Made by a program: the position numbers and the translations under genes. Source: Eucommia ulmoides (taxonomy: Eukaryota > Streptophyta > Magnoliopsida > Garryales > Eucommiaceae). From it: a stretch of DNA of 64,000 nt. Each line of letters opens with the position of its first letter. Positions within the stretch are counted from its first letter, which is position 1. Location: contig CM028336.1 of the NCBI GenBank assembly GCA_016647705.1, positions 7,654,880 through 7,718,879 on the forward strand, given 5' to 3'. The notes under the pieces were generated by a model, which worked only from the letters and a program-made list of their open reading frames with translations, did no database searches and was not told the origin of the DNA. Positions 49,560-61,360 of this stretch are shown one piece after another.

Positions 49560-50390
49560 TACCAGTACGCGCCCCTAATTTTTAAGTCAATTTATCAGCA
49601 AAAAATTCAGCCAATGGTGCATCACTTATTTCCATTTTACTGAAGGTGGTCAGAATTATTCCCATAAAAAAATTTACATTCAGACCATTTTGCCCTTTGC
49701 ATTTACCCCTAGAACCTATATAGGGTTTTTTATTTTAGCAAAGAAGAACATAGAGAGCAGGGGAAAGCACCGACGAGTTGCGAAGAGGAGGCGACAACAA
49801 GTTGCGAAGAGGCGGCGACGAAGAGGAAAGCGTCGCCATTCTATTCTTCTGACCGCCAAAGTTGCTGCGAAGCTGTTCATCTCACTGACGTTGAACCTGC
49901 AACGCTGCTCCTGCTTCGCCGTCTCTCTGCTAAATACCGTGTTCAGTTTAGGTTTTTTGGGTTTAAATTTCTGTTGAATTTCTCGAGCCTAAAGCCATCA
50001 AAATCGTTTTTTGGGGGTTAATTTTTAAGTATTGTTTCTTGTTCATTTTATTTGTTGACAATTAAGAGAAGCCGAAATTTTTTGATTTTTGGGTTTACTA
50101 GGAAATCTTTTGTGGGTGATTTTTTAGTCTTCAAAAACCAGTTTCTTTCCTGTGCTTGCTGCAGGAGATTTTTGCTAAGGTTTTTTGTGTAGAGGATAGG
50201 AAGAAGATCACTACATTGGATAGTGGCAGCACGCAGATCAAACAAATATGATTAACTTGAGAGCGAAGGAATGCAATTGAATTGTTTAATTCCCGGATTT
50301 AATTTTTTTTTGATTGAATTCTATGTTATTGTTGACCTGTGATAATTTATATATTTGAACTTTTTAATATATTATTGGTGTTTTTATTTT
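49560..50390. other. No firm gene; GC-rich leader-like stretch
   Basis: 49.77-49.95 kb carries a short tandem gttgcgaagaggcggcga unit that encodes an Arg-rich run (KRRRQQVAKRRRRR). It looks like repeat coding by chance and has no family match that I know. Confidence 0.4.
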
Positions 50391-50394
50391 ATTG

Positions 50395-50635
50395 TTTTGT
50401 TATCTATTTTTTTTTTATCATTTTGATTCAAGGGTAATTATGTAAATTAAATAATTTCAGCATTCAAATTTTGTACTTATCAAACAAACAAAAAAAAATT
50501 CAGCACTTAAATTTTCAGCACAATTTTATCAAACAACCTACTTAATTTTGCAGCACTTAAAATTTAAGCGCTTAATTTTCAGCACTTAAATTTTCAGGAC
50601 TTAAAAATTAAGTCGTTATCAAATAAGCCCTAAAT
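50395..50635. mobile_element. MITE fragment of the catgtttgataa family
   Basis: In reverse orientation, ending gttatcaaataagccctaaa. It matches the arms of the foldback that follows. Confidence 0.6.
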
Positions 50636-50637
50636 CA

Positions 50638-51785
50638 ACATGTGAGTAAAAATTGAGTGGAATCCCCTTCACTTATTTCATTTTGTTTAATGCACTCCAT
50701 TATTTTCCACTTAAAAAAGTTATATTTTGACCATTTTACCCTTCCTCTATGAGGGTTTAATTAGGCTTAGGTTTAATGAGAATTAGATTAAGGGCATGTT
50801 TGATAACCACTTAAAAATTAAGTGTTGAAAATTTAAGTACTTAATTTTAAGTGTTGAAAATATCAGAAGGTTGTTTGATAGAATTGTGCTGAAAATTTAA
50901 GTGCTGATTTTTTTTTATTTGATAAGTACAAAATTTGTATGCTAAAAATTATTTAATTTACATAACTACCTTTGAATCAAGATGATATGGAGAGAAAAAA
51001 ATTGAGATCAAAACAATAAAATCAAGTGTCATTCTTTTAAAAAAAATTATATTAAAATTAAAAGTAAAAATTAACCCAAAAATATATAATATTATGTATT
51101 TTTTATGCACTTTGATTTCTTAAATTAAATTATAACAATAATTTAAATATAAAATAAAATTAAAATCCTAAAATAATTCAAAGTTAATCCAATTCTCATT
51201 AAACCTAATTCTAATTAAACCATCATAGGAGATCAAGGGTAAAATAGTCAAAACATAATTTTTTTTAAGTGAAAAATAATGGAATGCATTAAGTAAAATG
51301 AAATTAATAAAGGGGTATTGACTTAATTTTTTACTCACATTTCGACTTAATTTTTAACTTACCTTAATTAATTAAGTAATATTAATTGCATTTATCAAAC
51401 AAACTTAATTAATTAAGTACTTAATATAATCAGTTTTAAGCACTTATTTTTTTTTATTAAACATGCCCTAACTTTAAAATATTTTAGGGTTTTAATTTAA
51501 TTTTATACTTAAATCATTGTTATAATTTAATTTAAGTAATCAAACTGCATAAAAAATACATAATATTATATATTTTTGGGTTAATTTTTACTTTTAATTT
51601 TAATATATATATATATTTTTTTTAAAATGGCACCTTAATTTTATTGTTTTGCTTTCAATTTTTTTTTTCTCCATATTATCTTGATTCAAAAGTAGTTATG
51701 TAAATTAAACAATTTTTAGCATAAAAATTTTGTACTTGTAAAAAGAAAAAATCAGCACTTAAAAGTGGTTATCAAACATGCCCTT
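50638..51785. mobile_element. Nested foldback elements
   Basis: Two inverted pairs interlock. The first pair is 50640-50805 with the reverse complement at about 51183-51355. The second is 50806-51182 with the reverse complement at about 51472-51785. The second pair has perfect 24-bp ends starting TAAGGGCATGTTTGATAACC and arms of over 300 bp. The structure ends 62 bp before CHX exon 2. It is hAT-like by its terminal style, without transposase. Confidence 0.75.
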
Positions 51786-51847
51786 AGTTTGGACATATTT
51801 TTGGAAAACTTAATATTTTAACTTTGATGATTTATGTTTGAACTCAG

Positions 51848-52440
51848 GCGGGAGTAATTCTGGGGCCAACTGTTCTAGGAAGATGTTGTTCCCGGAAGAA
51901 GGAGAAGCCTTCATCCGAGGGCTCTCAGTGCTTGGATTCATTTTCTTTATGTTCCTAAACGGAGTCAAGATGGACTCGAGTAAGGTATTCAAGTCCGGAA
52001 TTAGGGCTTGGATAATCGGCCTCGCCGAAGTGGTAATCCCCAACCTGGCGTTTATGGGTGGGATGCCCTTAGACTATCTTCCAAGGTACCTGATTTCGGC
52101 AGTGAAATTGGTCATTGGGATATTAATATAGACCCCTTTTTCGGTGATTGCGATTCTGTTGAACGACTTGAAGATTACAAATTCAGAATTAGGGCGGTTG
52201 GCGCTGGCGGCAACCCTAATCACTGATTTATTGAACAACATCATAGGGGTGCTGATAACGAACGTGAGAATGTCTGTAGCTGGGTAGGCTACTAGCCTAG
52301 AAATAAAGCCCCATGCCCTCACTTTAACTTGCGTCATTTTTATGTTCTCCGTGCGCCCAATGTTCTGGTATATTGTGCGACATACTTCGGAAGGTAGTGT
52401 TTTTGAAACTTCCATTACAAAAGTAGTTTTCAAGTTATAT
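51848..52440 (+). pseudogene. CHX: CHX cation/H+ antiporter, exon 2 (membrane domain part)
   Basis: The acceptor TTGAACTCAG|GCG opens with AGVILGPTVLGR, a signature of the family. A frame change at about 51884 leads to LFPEEGEAFIRGLSVLGFIFFMFLNGVKMD (membrane helices 2-3), then SGIRAWIIGLAEVVIPNLAF. A second change near 52131 restores PFSVIAILLNDLKITNSELGRLALAA, the region around the conserved transport-core helices, and a later stretch ends RPMFWYIVRHTSEG. The matching intact protein would continue for several hundred residues, which are absent here. The insertions that follow (hAT-like MITE, two LINEs) separate this from the C-terminal part at 61.7 kb. Confidence 0.85.
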
Positions 52441-52530
52441 TTTTAGTTTTGAACTCATTATACTGATTTAGAAAAAAAATAAAAATAAATTTATATTAAT
52501 GAATTCTCAATATTTATGGATGAAACACTT

Positions 52531-52946
52531 AGGTGACATTTGGTTAGTATTTCTATTTTTACTTCTAATAAACTAGGATGAGAATTATGTTTTCGTTCTA
52601 CAGTGCTCTCAGAATAGAAACATGTTTGGTAACGACCGTTATTCTGAAATTGTTTATTTTAGTTAATGAGAACGATAACAAGAAACACGTTTTGTTGCAA
52701 CGTTTTCGTTCTTTTAAATGATGGCCGTGGTGGCGGATGTCGTGGTGATAGTGGAAATAGTTTTGTGGGAGTGAATATGAATTAACATTTTGTTGTTTCT
52801 CAGATTTTTTAAAGAATTCAGAAATTACTCTTAAAATTTTGAGAACAAAAACATGTTTATTAAATGGGTTTCTGTACATTAATTCTAAAATTTTGGAAGG
52901 GGAAACAAAAATTAGAGAAAGGAAAGAGTAACCAAACCGGGGCTTA
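52531..52946. mobile_element. hAT-like MITE, about 415 bp
   Basis: The left end aggtgacatttggttagtat and the right end, read in reverse, taagccccggtttggttact, are imperfect inverted repeats of the tttggtta type. The inside is AT-rich with cgttttcgttct phrases. Confidence 0.5.
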
Positions 52947-53096
52947 GACACTATGTGGTTATTTTTGGTAGTAATAGCATGGATTTTAAATAAAATTGAA
53001 ATTGTAAATGAATGTATGTATTTTTTTTTTGTTAAATCATGTAATATTTTTTTAATTCTTACCTTTTTTTTTTTTAAAAAAAATGAACTCTTTATA

Positions 53097-55560
53097 TATA
53101 TATATATATATATTTCGATAAGCTCTGGAATATATTAATAAGGGACTAAACTTCCCAAATTACACACATTACAACACAACACCGGTTGGTCCAAACCAAC
53201 ATACAGTTGGACCAAACCAACACCTCACCAGATGTCTGCCAAATTAAACAAAACATGGTCAAGATCCAAAATTCAAAAGACCACATCAATGAGCCTACAA
53301 AAGATCCCCTTAAATCTCACAAGGCCATCAAAGAGCCTATGATAGAGATTCAAAGAGATCTCATTTACAAACCCAACAAAACAAATACCACGCCCAACAA
53401 AACACAACTTAAGAAAGCCCAAACATAATGGCAATAAACAGATTACTAAATCTAGCAATACTCAATAAAAAGGCCGGAAATTGCAGCACCTCCCAAACTA
53501 AGGAGCGAGAAAACCTTACTAGGATTTGATGTAGGTAGACAAAACCAATTGCTGACACTAAGATGTCGCTGAGGCTGGAGGCACTTCCAAAATACCAAAC
53601 AGTAACAGTTCAAAGTCATATCGTGTAATATACAGCACCCAAATTGGTATCAAGAAACAAGACCATTCGTGACAACTACTAGCCTTTGAAATGGAGAATA
53701 ATCAGTTGATAAAGCCAGACTCGGGAAAAGCAATTCACTAACTTTGAAAACAAAAAAGAAGCACCTTTACAGCACAACCAAACACTAGAACCCCCAATTG
53801 TAGCTAACTTCACAAACCCAAGTGCCCAAAAGAGATAGTTAATACACCCATACTGCCAAGGCCTTTTGTTTACTATTCTTTTTGGCCTTTTGTTTACTAT
53901 TCTATTTCAGAATTGAGACTATTTTCTTATAAGGTTCTCCCCTATCGAGCTCTGTAAAAATTTCATTAATCTCATCTTTTGGTCTAGATAAGGGGTTAAT
54001 CCCAAAAAAATATGCTACCACATCTCTATCATTAACCCTGACAGTTTGTTTATCTCCGAAGGTGTATCCCTTCCCTACAAAATCCTTCATTGTTAGAAAA
54101 GATGACCTCAATTGCTCTAGATTTTTTATTGGGTCAATGGGTGCAAAAACTTCCTTCGGTGAATTTATCCATGTGGACTTCGGTTTCAAAGTAACATCAT
54201 CCTTCCTCTTCACAACATCTTGAAATTGGTCCTCGCAAACAGAAATTGGAGTTTTACAATGTTTGGGGACTACAACTACAATGTCTTTACTAACTTCTAC
54301 CCCATTTACCACAAATTCTTTGTAAGATCTTTGATTGATGGAATCAATAGAGTTCATATTACTTTTCACTTCGTTAACCATTTGTGAATGATTGAGATGG
54401 ATTCCGAGAGAAGCACCAAGATCTTCTCTAATGTTAATAGTGTACGTTTTACCTTCACAATTAACCAAAATATTCTCATCGATAAAATCTTTGGAATTAG
54501 TATTGATAATAATTCTACCCTTATCAAAAACTTGGACAAACGAATTCTCAAGAGAAGGATGATTATTATCAACACCACCACTTCCTTTTTTACCAGGTAA
54601 CACAACGCCCACACACACCTCATCTTTTTTCCTCCACACGAGATTACTCCTAGAAGGCTCAGACCCCCTACAAGTTTTGCATTTATTATCTAGAGATTGA
54701 ATGAAACAAGAACTCCAATCACAGGCAAAATGAATACGATTTCTATCATCGAAGCCAAAATCAGCCAGTTTCACTTTGATTCAATTTCCACAAAAAACAA
54801 CCCCATTGAGATTTTCAATAGCCCACCTAGTTTGGCTAATTAAGCCAAATCTAATGAACTCAAATGCAAAATTCACACATTTTCTTGATTTTCTAGGGAC
54901 AAACACATCTAAAACTTTCCCAAATTTTTGAAAAATACTACGAATATGGTAATTGTTCACATAGAAGGGGAGAAAATCAACAAAAAATGTGTAAACTTGA
55001 CATTGATAAGAATGAGAGTATCTACTCCTCCACAAAAATCGTCGACCTTGCGCCATCCAAAATCAGTAAAACACACATCGTCGAGAGGATTTGAGCAATC
55101 AGTGAGCAAACACCATAGACCAGACCAATTTCTTCTCACTTGAAATTGTCTTCATCCTCCAATCAACAATCAAGAACAAAACAAGGGCTAGCTTCTCAAT
55201 CCACTACTAAAGGGTTCAATTTCTCCCCTGAATCAGTAGTCAACCACACACTTAGCTCCGGTGAAGATGCCTCTCAGATCTGAAGTTTTAGCGGTGGAAA
55301 CTCAAGAAGGAACCCAAGAACAACAAGATTGAAAGTTGTTGGAGCTAGACGGTGGTGATTGACTGTCAGGTTTGATTATGAGAAGTTCAGTTTTTTGGAA
55401 GAGCGATTCCCACTAATTGTCAGGATTTCAAAACAGAACACTGACAATTATGATACATTACTGTCGGAATCCGTTGGCCACACCTCTGATTTCTCTGCCA
55501 ACAAAGAGAGAGAGTCGCCGAAGGTTTGAATCAGTACCGAAGCAGCCGTCGCCTTTGGCC
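53097..55560 (-). mobile_element. L1-type LINE, RRM-ORF1 clade, ORF2 absent
   Basis: A minus-strand element with an ORF1 (53902-55056) and a 3' UTR running to about 53115. The last text before an (TA)n tail is AATATATTCCAGAGCTTATCGAAA, of the kind that ends plant L1 elements. Nothing of ORF2 is present between the ORF1 stop and the 3' UTR, so this is an internally deleted, non-autonomous copy that retains both ends. The 5' UTR boundary on the right (about 55.14-55.56 kb) is uncertain because another LINE begins near 55.64 kb. Confidence 0.65.
53902..55056 (-). pseudogene. LINE ORF1 with RRM
   Basis: From the ATG at 55056: a short basic start (MAQGRRFLWRSRYSHS), then an RRM with VYTFFVDFLPF (RNP2-like), FGKVLDVFVP, and RNP1-like NFAFEFIRFGL, ending RWAIENLNG. 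One in-frame TGA at 54781-54783 interrupts; beyond it the same frame stays open for about 290 codons (KLADFGFDDRN to the stop at 53902), with an acidic, low-complexity middle and a PIDPIKNLEQLRSSF block. The arrangement matches the element at 1-920, where KFSDFGLENRN occupies the same position. The stop lies at a different point there, so the two copies died independently. ORF1 would bind the LINE RNA. Confidence 0.65.
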
Positions 55561-55645
55561 TAACTCCCGAGATCGTCATCTGATGCTTGAAATTCCTTTG
55601 TCTCAAGCCAAATTGTTACCCCATTCCATGGTATGGTGCTTGAAA

Positions 55646-58600
55646 TCAGAGGCTAATGGTGAAGAAGAACACTTCCAGCAACAGAATCAAAATAGAACGT
55701 TTGAAACACAACCAAAAACTAGATGGTTTTTTAAAATGGCACAACTCCCAAGTCAGAGCTTCTCCCTCTAGACCCTCTTGATCCTCACGAGCATAAGAAA
55801 TTACGTCGGGAGGTAAGGGGCTCCCTATAGGGAAAAACAAAGGGCTAGAAGAAACAATACTAGCCAGACAATCAGCAACAAAATTACATTCTCGATGAAC
55901 ATGAGAAATCTGAATGTCAAATGTAAGAATCCAAAACCAAACCGTGTTACAGAGATGAGCAATCGACCACATTGGACTATCATTCTTGAGTGAATGAACC
56001 AGGGCTAACGAATTACTTTCGACCCGCAGGGGAAGCTGGCCCAAACGAAGAGCCTCCTGAATCCCCAAGAACAAACTATGGAACTCAGCTAGGAAACATG
56101 AACTAACAGAAAGGAGAGAGAAGAACGCCCAAATAATAGTTCCATTACTGTCAAGTACAACACCTCCACAAGAAGCCGTCATGGTCTCATTTTTTAGAGC
56201 ACCGTTGACATTAAGCTTGAAACTCCCTTCGGGCAGACGGTTCCAAGGACAGATCAAGGGCCGACAACGAATTATCTGCTTAATTGGACAGCCCAATAGA
56301 ACCAGAGAATGAGTCCCAAAAGAAGAAGAAACCGATGTAGATTTAATCAAAGGGCTTAGTGCTTTAATCCAGTTTCTAACTTTAGTAATAATCCATTTAT
56401 CAGACATAGAAACTTTATCATGGATAGTACGATTCCAATTTAACCAAATCTCCCAACAGATCAGCGACGAGATCAACGCCCCTATTTTATGAAACCGAGA
56501 ACTCCCCTTTAGCCTACTCCACCACAACTTAATACGGTGGATTAAAGGTTGAGGAATAAACGAAATATTAAAGAAGGAGCTAAAATGCCGCCAAACCTTA
56601 GCAGCAACCTCACTGTCCAGAAAAATATGTTGAATAGTCTCAGTTGATCTAAAGAAATAGCAACGACAATCGGACACCAAAAGAACTCCCATTTTCTGAA
56701 TGATATCATCCACCGCAAGTTTGTTCTTCAATAGCCGCCACATGAAAATCTTAATCTTCAAAGTAACACGTAAACTCCAAAGATTAGAATAATGATTAAT
56801 TGGTATTACCTCGTCGCTAATAGCTCTCCAAGCAGATTTGATAGAGAAAACACCATTATCACTAGGGAGCCAGTTGAGAGAATCGGATTCCGATGATAGA
56901 ATAGGGAGGGAACTTGCCAAGAAATCCTGAGCATCATTCTCCAGATCTGGGGAATTCCATTCCTTGTCCTGTAAGAATATTTTTATTGAAGACAACGAGT
57001 TGGTAAAATGAAGATAATTAGCTAGGATACCAAGGCCCCAATCATCATGCCAAAAGCTAGTGAGCTCGCCATTGCCAACTTTCCATCTAGAAAATTGCAG
57101 AAAAATATTTTTAGCCGATAAAATATCTTTCCACATTTTAGAACTCCCAATTTGATCTGTCCACAGAGATAACGGAAGATTTTTAGTATATTTAGAGCAC
57201 ATAAAGTCGCACCAGAGAGAATTCCCTTTCAGCAAAGACCAAATCCGTTTGAGAGAGAAAGCCTTCTTCAAATCCTTAAGCTTCCGAAGACCAAGACTGC
57301 TTGTAGAGGTATCTTTACAGATCTTCTGCCAAGCCAACTAATGCCTTTTCTTTCCTGAATCTGAGTGGCCCCAAAAGAAGCTCGCAAACATGGATTCCAT
57401 ATTATCTAGAAGGCTATTGTGAACACAAGTGGATGCTAAAAGATGAAGAGGAAATGAAGATAGAACATGCTTTAGTAGAACAAGTTTACCTCCACTAGAA
57501 AGAAGCTTAGCTTTCTACCCATCGACTTTCTTGGACACTTTCTCGATAAGACTAGCAAAGTGAATCGCTTTCAGATGGTCGTAGGTAAGGGACACTCCAA
57601 GATAAGTACAAGGAAAACCACCTTAACTAAAATCTGTGGACAGACCAATAGCCGAACGACGCGTATTAGGACAGTTAGGATATAAATAGAAATTACTTTT
57701 TGGAGCACTCACAAGCTGACCAGAGGCTAACTGATACTCTTCAAGCACCTTCATTAGATTTCTAATATTACGAGAACTTCCATTGCAGAAAATAAGGGTA
57801 TCATTTGCAAACATCAAGTGGGAAACCAGAGGACAACATCTTTTAGTTACAAAAGGATGAACCCGACCATCTATCATGGATTGATAGATATTCCGACTAA
57901 GAACTTCTTGAGCCAAGATAAATAATAAGGGTGAAATAGGGTTGCCTTGACGCAATTGTCTAGAAGCAGGAAACCAACCCTTATAGACCCCCTAAAACAC
58001 CATTGAGAAATAAGTCGAGTAAAAACAACTAGATGCAGCAGCAATAAAACCTGAGCTGAAACCATATCGATTAAGCACCTCAATTAAAAAGTTCCATTCG
58101 ATTCGATTATAAGCTTTTGCCATATCGAGTTTGAGCATAACATTACGACCACGAATATTCTTGCCCAAATATTTGACAAGATCTTGGGCTAGCCCATTGC
58201 TTCGGCGTTGGACCTTCCTTTAACAAAACCATGTTGTTGAACATCAATTAATTTTGGAAGGAGAGACACCAATCTTGTAGATAAAGCCTTAGAAAAGATT
58301 TTATAGCAAATATTGCATAAACTGATCGGGCGAAAATCTTTGAGAGAAGCAGGTTGAGACTTCTTCAGAATAAGGACTAGTAATGTGCTAAAGAGAGCCG
58401 TAGGGAGGGGATTTCATTTAAAAAAAAAAATTTGCTGCTTCCCAAATATCTTTACTTACAATATCCCAAGAAGATTGGAAAAAACTAGAAGAGAGAGAAT
58501 CGATACCTAGAGCGCCGTCAATGGGTATGGACCACAGGGCCTCTTTGATTTCCTCTATCGAGAAAGGAGCCAATAACATGGCATTATCCATATCCGTGAC

Positions 58601-59863
58601 TATGCGAGGGATGGAATCAAAGACAGTGTTCGTATAAGAAACCTGGGTAGACGAGTAAAGATCTTTGAAAAACTCAATAGCTGTTTCATGAAACAAATTG
58701 GGATCAACCAAGCTACTGCCATCTTCATGTCGAATATCAGACAAGTAAAGAAGAGAGTTACGTATTTTGAAGGACGTATGATAGAATTTAGAATTACTAT
58801 CTCCCTCTGCTAGCCAATGTTCACGAGATTTTTGTTTCCAAAAGACTTCCTCTTTCAAAAGAAGATTGTTATATTCCGTGGTAACTTGATTAAATAAGTC
58901 TGAAACTCCTTGAGACCAGTTGGTTTGAAGCATTGAATCATAAGCTTCCACCCTATCCTTCCAAGAATTTAATTCAACAAAAACGTTCCCAAAAGTTTGG
59001 GCATTCCACACTTTTAAGAACCGCCCTCACCGATTTGATATTAAGACTTATACGAACCAGAGGATTTTGATGAGAAGCGTTCTAAGCATATTTAACCACT
59101 TCAAGAAAACCCGCATGCAACGTCCACATTCATTGAAACCGAAATAGCTTCGGGACCATTGTATGAAAAAGAGGAGGACTGTAGAATTAGCGGGCAGTGG
59201 TCCGAATTAATACGTTCCAAATGCTCAACCCAACCATCAAACGAGTTACAAATCAAGAAAGAAACTAGGATTCTGTCCAACCGAGAATATTGTCAAGATA
59301 ACCCTTGACGATTGTTACAGAAAGTAAAATTTTACCCCGTGAACGGGGGGGTCCACAAGACTGGATGAATTAATACAAGCATTAAACTCTTGCATAGCAC
59401 TCCAAGAAGGGGTTAAACGATCTAACTTCTCGGATGTACTATGAACAACGTTAAAATCACCCCTCCAAATTATCGGAATAGAGACTGAGTGAGTAGTAAT
59501 GAGAAGATTCTCCCAAAGAATTCTTCGGACAATCTGAGAGCAACTAGCATAAACCACCACAACTAAAAACTCTAAATTTAACAAAGATAACTTACAGGCA
59601 ATAAATTGACGGTGCGAACGAACAATTTGGACTTCCAGGTTATTCTTCCATAAACCCCAAATTTTACCCAACTCACCTTGATTAGAGACTGCGTTATGAA
59701 ATTTGATAGCTTTATTTAATATCCCCATGTTAGATTCATCAATCCATGGATCAATAACTCCGACAAATGAAACTTTTGAATACTTCACTATTCGTTTTAG
59801 TCTAGCAAGGGTACTCGAATTTTCGATACCCCTACAATTCCGAAACAGAATGGAATCAGACAT
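55646..59863 (-). pseudogene. LINE ORF2: endonuclease, reverse transcriptase, zinc finger, RNase H
   Basis: Starts at the ATG at 59861-59863. The endonuclease (59.86-59.1 kb) opens ILFRNCRGI and keeps the WRGDFNVV box; PWIDESN stands where a catalytic Glu is usual. The reverse transcriptase (59.01-57.62 kb) shows EALWSIPIDGA, RQGNPISPLLF and FANDTLIF, in which the first Asp of the FADD box is Asn. The last 563 codons (57337-55646) are open: FKIFMWR-type zinc finger (zf-RVT) around residues 190-250, and a plant RNase H with AEFHSL and HRECNFVADCLA. Two usual catalytic Asp positions there read Asn (LNVNGA and VESNS). Frame changes occur between 57.6 and 59.3 kb. Confidence 0.88.
59856..59863 (-). 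other. ORF1/ORF2 overlap ATGTCTGA
   Basis: On the minus strand the ORF2 start codon and the ORF1 stop codon overlap in the 8-base string ATGTCTGA, in different frames. The arrangement fits coupled termination-reinitiation, known for some L1-type elements; use here is an inference. Confidence 0.7.
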
Positions 59864-61352
59864 TAAACTTTAATTGATGACATGTTACCATTCCCGAAGT
59901 CTTGGATATACCTCCAATCGATTCTGGAACGTTTACTCTTGCATTTTTCTTTCGGACAAGTTGAAAACCATCCGTGTCGGCGCTTGTCATATCAGTGGCA
60001 TAACCAGCTGTTCCATTATCCATAGCCAAAGATTCACCATGTTCCGAATGAGATTCCCCGATGGCCACGTTGTTTTCTCCTCCCACCTCGGCAAATAGAA
60101 CTTCGTGAACTTGAATAAAGTCATTATCCCCATCTAACAACAGATTCTTGTCCTGACCTGAAACAATTTGATCTATAATAGCCTGAACTGATGACAATAT
60201 GGTGGCATTCTGCTCTAGAACCGCCAGAAATGTGCCGGCTTGAATTGAAACTGTCGAAACTGCACCGACCTGTTCTGGTGTTGTCTGAACTGCGACGGCT
60301 AGAGTTTCTGAAGTTGCGACGGCTAGTTCAGGAGCCATCTGAGCTGCGTTGACCTGAGTTGGTGTCGCCTGAGCTGAGACGACTTGAACTGGAGCTGCCA
60401 CTGCTGCGTAGCATTGTACTGAATCCGAATGAGCTGCGACGGCCTGATCTGGAGTTGCCTAAGCTACGACAATCTGATCTCGAGATGCAACTGGTGGTTT
60501 GGTAGAAGATAAAACATTTGGGGACTCAATCAGACCAGATTCAGCAAGATTTTGCCCCTGTTCTACTGAAACTGAAGCTAAATTCATTTCATTAGGGCCT
60601 TGAATAATGGTTGAAACTGCACTTTGTTAAGCTTTTCGAAGAGCCCTGTTATGCCGTCGTTTGTAACTTTTTGACAAAGTATTCCTTTCAAACTCAGGAA
60701 CAACTACCACTGGATTTTGCTTATCATTCAACATCAGTTTTTTCCTCTGATATATATCTAATGAGTGACCCTGAATATTGCAAAATGAACAAAAGGAAGG
60801 TAACCAGTTATACACAACTTCTTGAGAAAAACCATCTTGTTTGCCAATCCAAATCTTGGGTGGTAAAGGCTTAGATAGGTCTACCTCTACGCAAACCCTA
60901 GCCTAATTCAATCTCATAAAGGTGAGAGTAGTGGAATCAATAGAAACAACCCTGCCAATCATGCTTGCTATAGCTTTAAGAATATCGGGAACAAAGTAAT
61001 TGATAAGAAGCTTTGGAAATTGGATCCAAAGTGGGAGAATTGAGGCATCGGTTTTTGTGTTAAAGGCTTTATTCCAATGGAAACTTTGTAGTAAAAACCT
61101 TTAATAGCATTTACCTCTCGGGAAAGGACACTTAGAAGATCCTTATCATTAAGAAATCGAATAAGAAGTGTTTTTGAATCCATTAAACCCAGTGTATACT
61201 AACCGGTAAGGTTCCATGACCGTATTACGGACTGGATATCATCCAATGAAGACCGGCCAGCTTGGAATTTCATTACAGCAGCTTGATCGAAGAGAGCTTC
61301 TGATTAGGACAGCGTGGATGAGGAAAAAGAGACAGCCGGCATACCATTTTTC
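59856..61352 (-). pseudogene. LINE ORF1 (DUF4283 plus zinc knuckle, A/V/Q-rich tail)
   Basis: The 5' end of this ORF1 lies at the truncation near 61352. DUF4283 text runs 61.3-60.9 kb (LMDSKTLLIRF, REVNAIKGFYYKV, FGSNFQSFLSITLF). The knuckle CSFCNIQGHSLDIY has Tyr where the last zinc-binding Cys belongs, unlike the intact CX2CX4HX4C of the other copy. A low-complexity Ala/Val/Gln/Thr tail with repeated QTTPEQV-like units spans 60401-60130 (residues 1-90 of the last open piece). It ends DTDGFQLVRKKNARV before the stop at 59856. Several stops and shifts break the frame upstream of 60401. Confidence 0.8.
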
Positions 61353-61360
61353 GTGAGAGG

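Larger units (their letters stand above)
45540..49560. repeat. Composite intronic repeat block
   Basis: Opens with aatgtcagattaccattttgcccct, close to text at 11.86 kb; a GC-rich cgccgtcgt-type leader follows, then 3 kb of AT-rich tandem duplications with the GTTACATTCAACACG motif. It closes with a GC-rich stretch (49.0-49.4 kb) in which the same kind of cgacgg text is on the other strand. The GC-rich ends give small frames on both strands, which I do not call genes. The mirror-like ends suggest one transposable element of unknown type. Confidence 0.5.
44006..51847 (+). other. CHX intron 1, enlarged to about 7.8 kb
   Basis: Begins GTATTC and ends TTGAACTCAG, consistent with a plant GT-AG intron at the conserved position after the first CHX membrane helix. 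Almost all of it is later insertions: MITE pieces, the CITRX retrocopy, nested tandem repeats and foldbacks. Confidence 0.7.
55640..61352 (-). mobile_element. L1-type LINE, DUF4283 ORF1 clade, 5.7 kb
   Basis: A nearly complete minus-strand LINE of the same subfamily as 21.76-26.53 kb. ORF1 runs from about 61.35 kb to 59856 and ORF2 from 59863 to 55646. Compared with the other copy it lacks the ORF1 N-terminus and 5' UTR; the match stops near 61352 beside a small foldback element, as in ordinary 5' truncation. The 3' tail is unclear: no good poly(A) relic is seen left of 55.64 kb. It sits within the broken CHX gene together with the RRM-type LINE. Confidence 0.85.

Noticed and set aside
49690-49977. 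Arg-rich 95-codon frame resembling a nuclear-localisation segment
   Set aside because: The RRR runs come from a short tandem DNA unit; there is no downstream exon or family match.
60611-60874. 87-codon plus-strand frame
   Set aside because: Antisense shadow of LINE ORF1.
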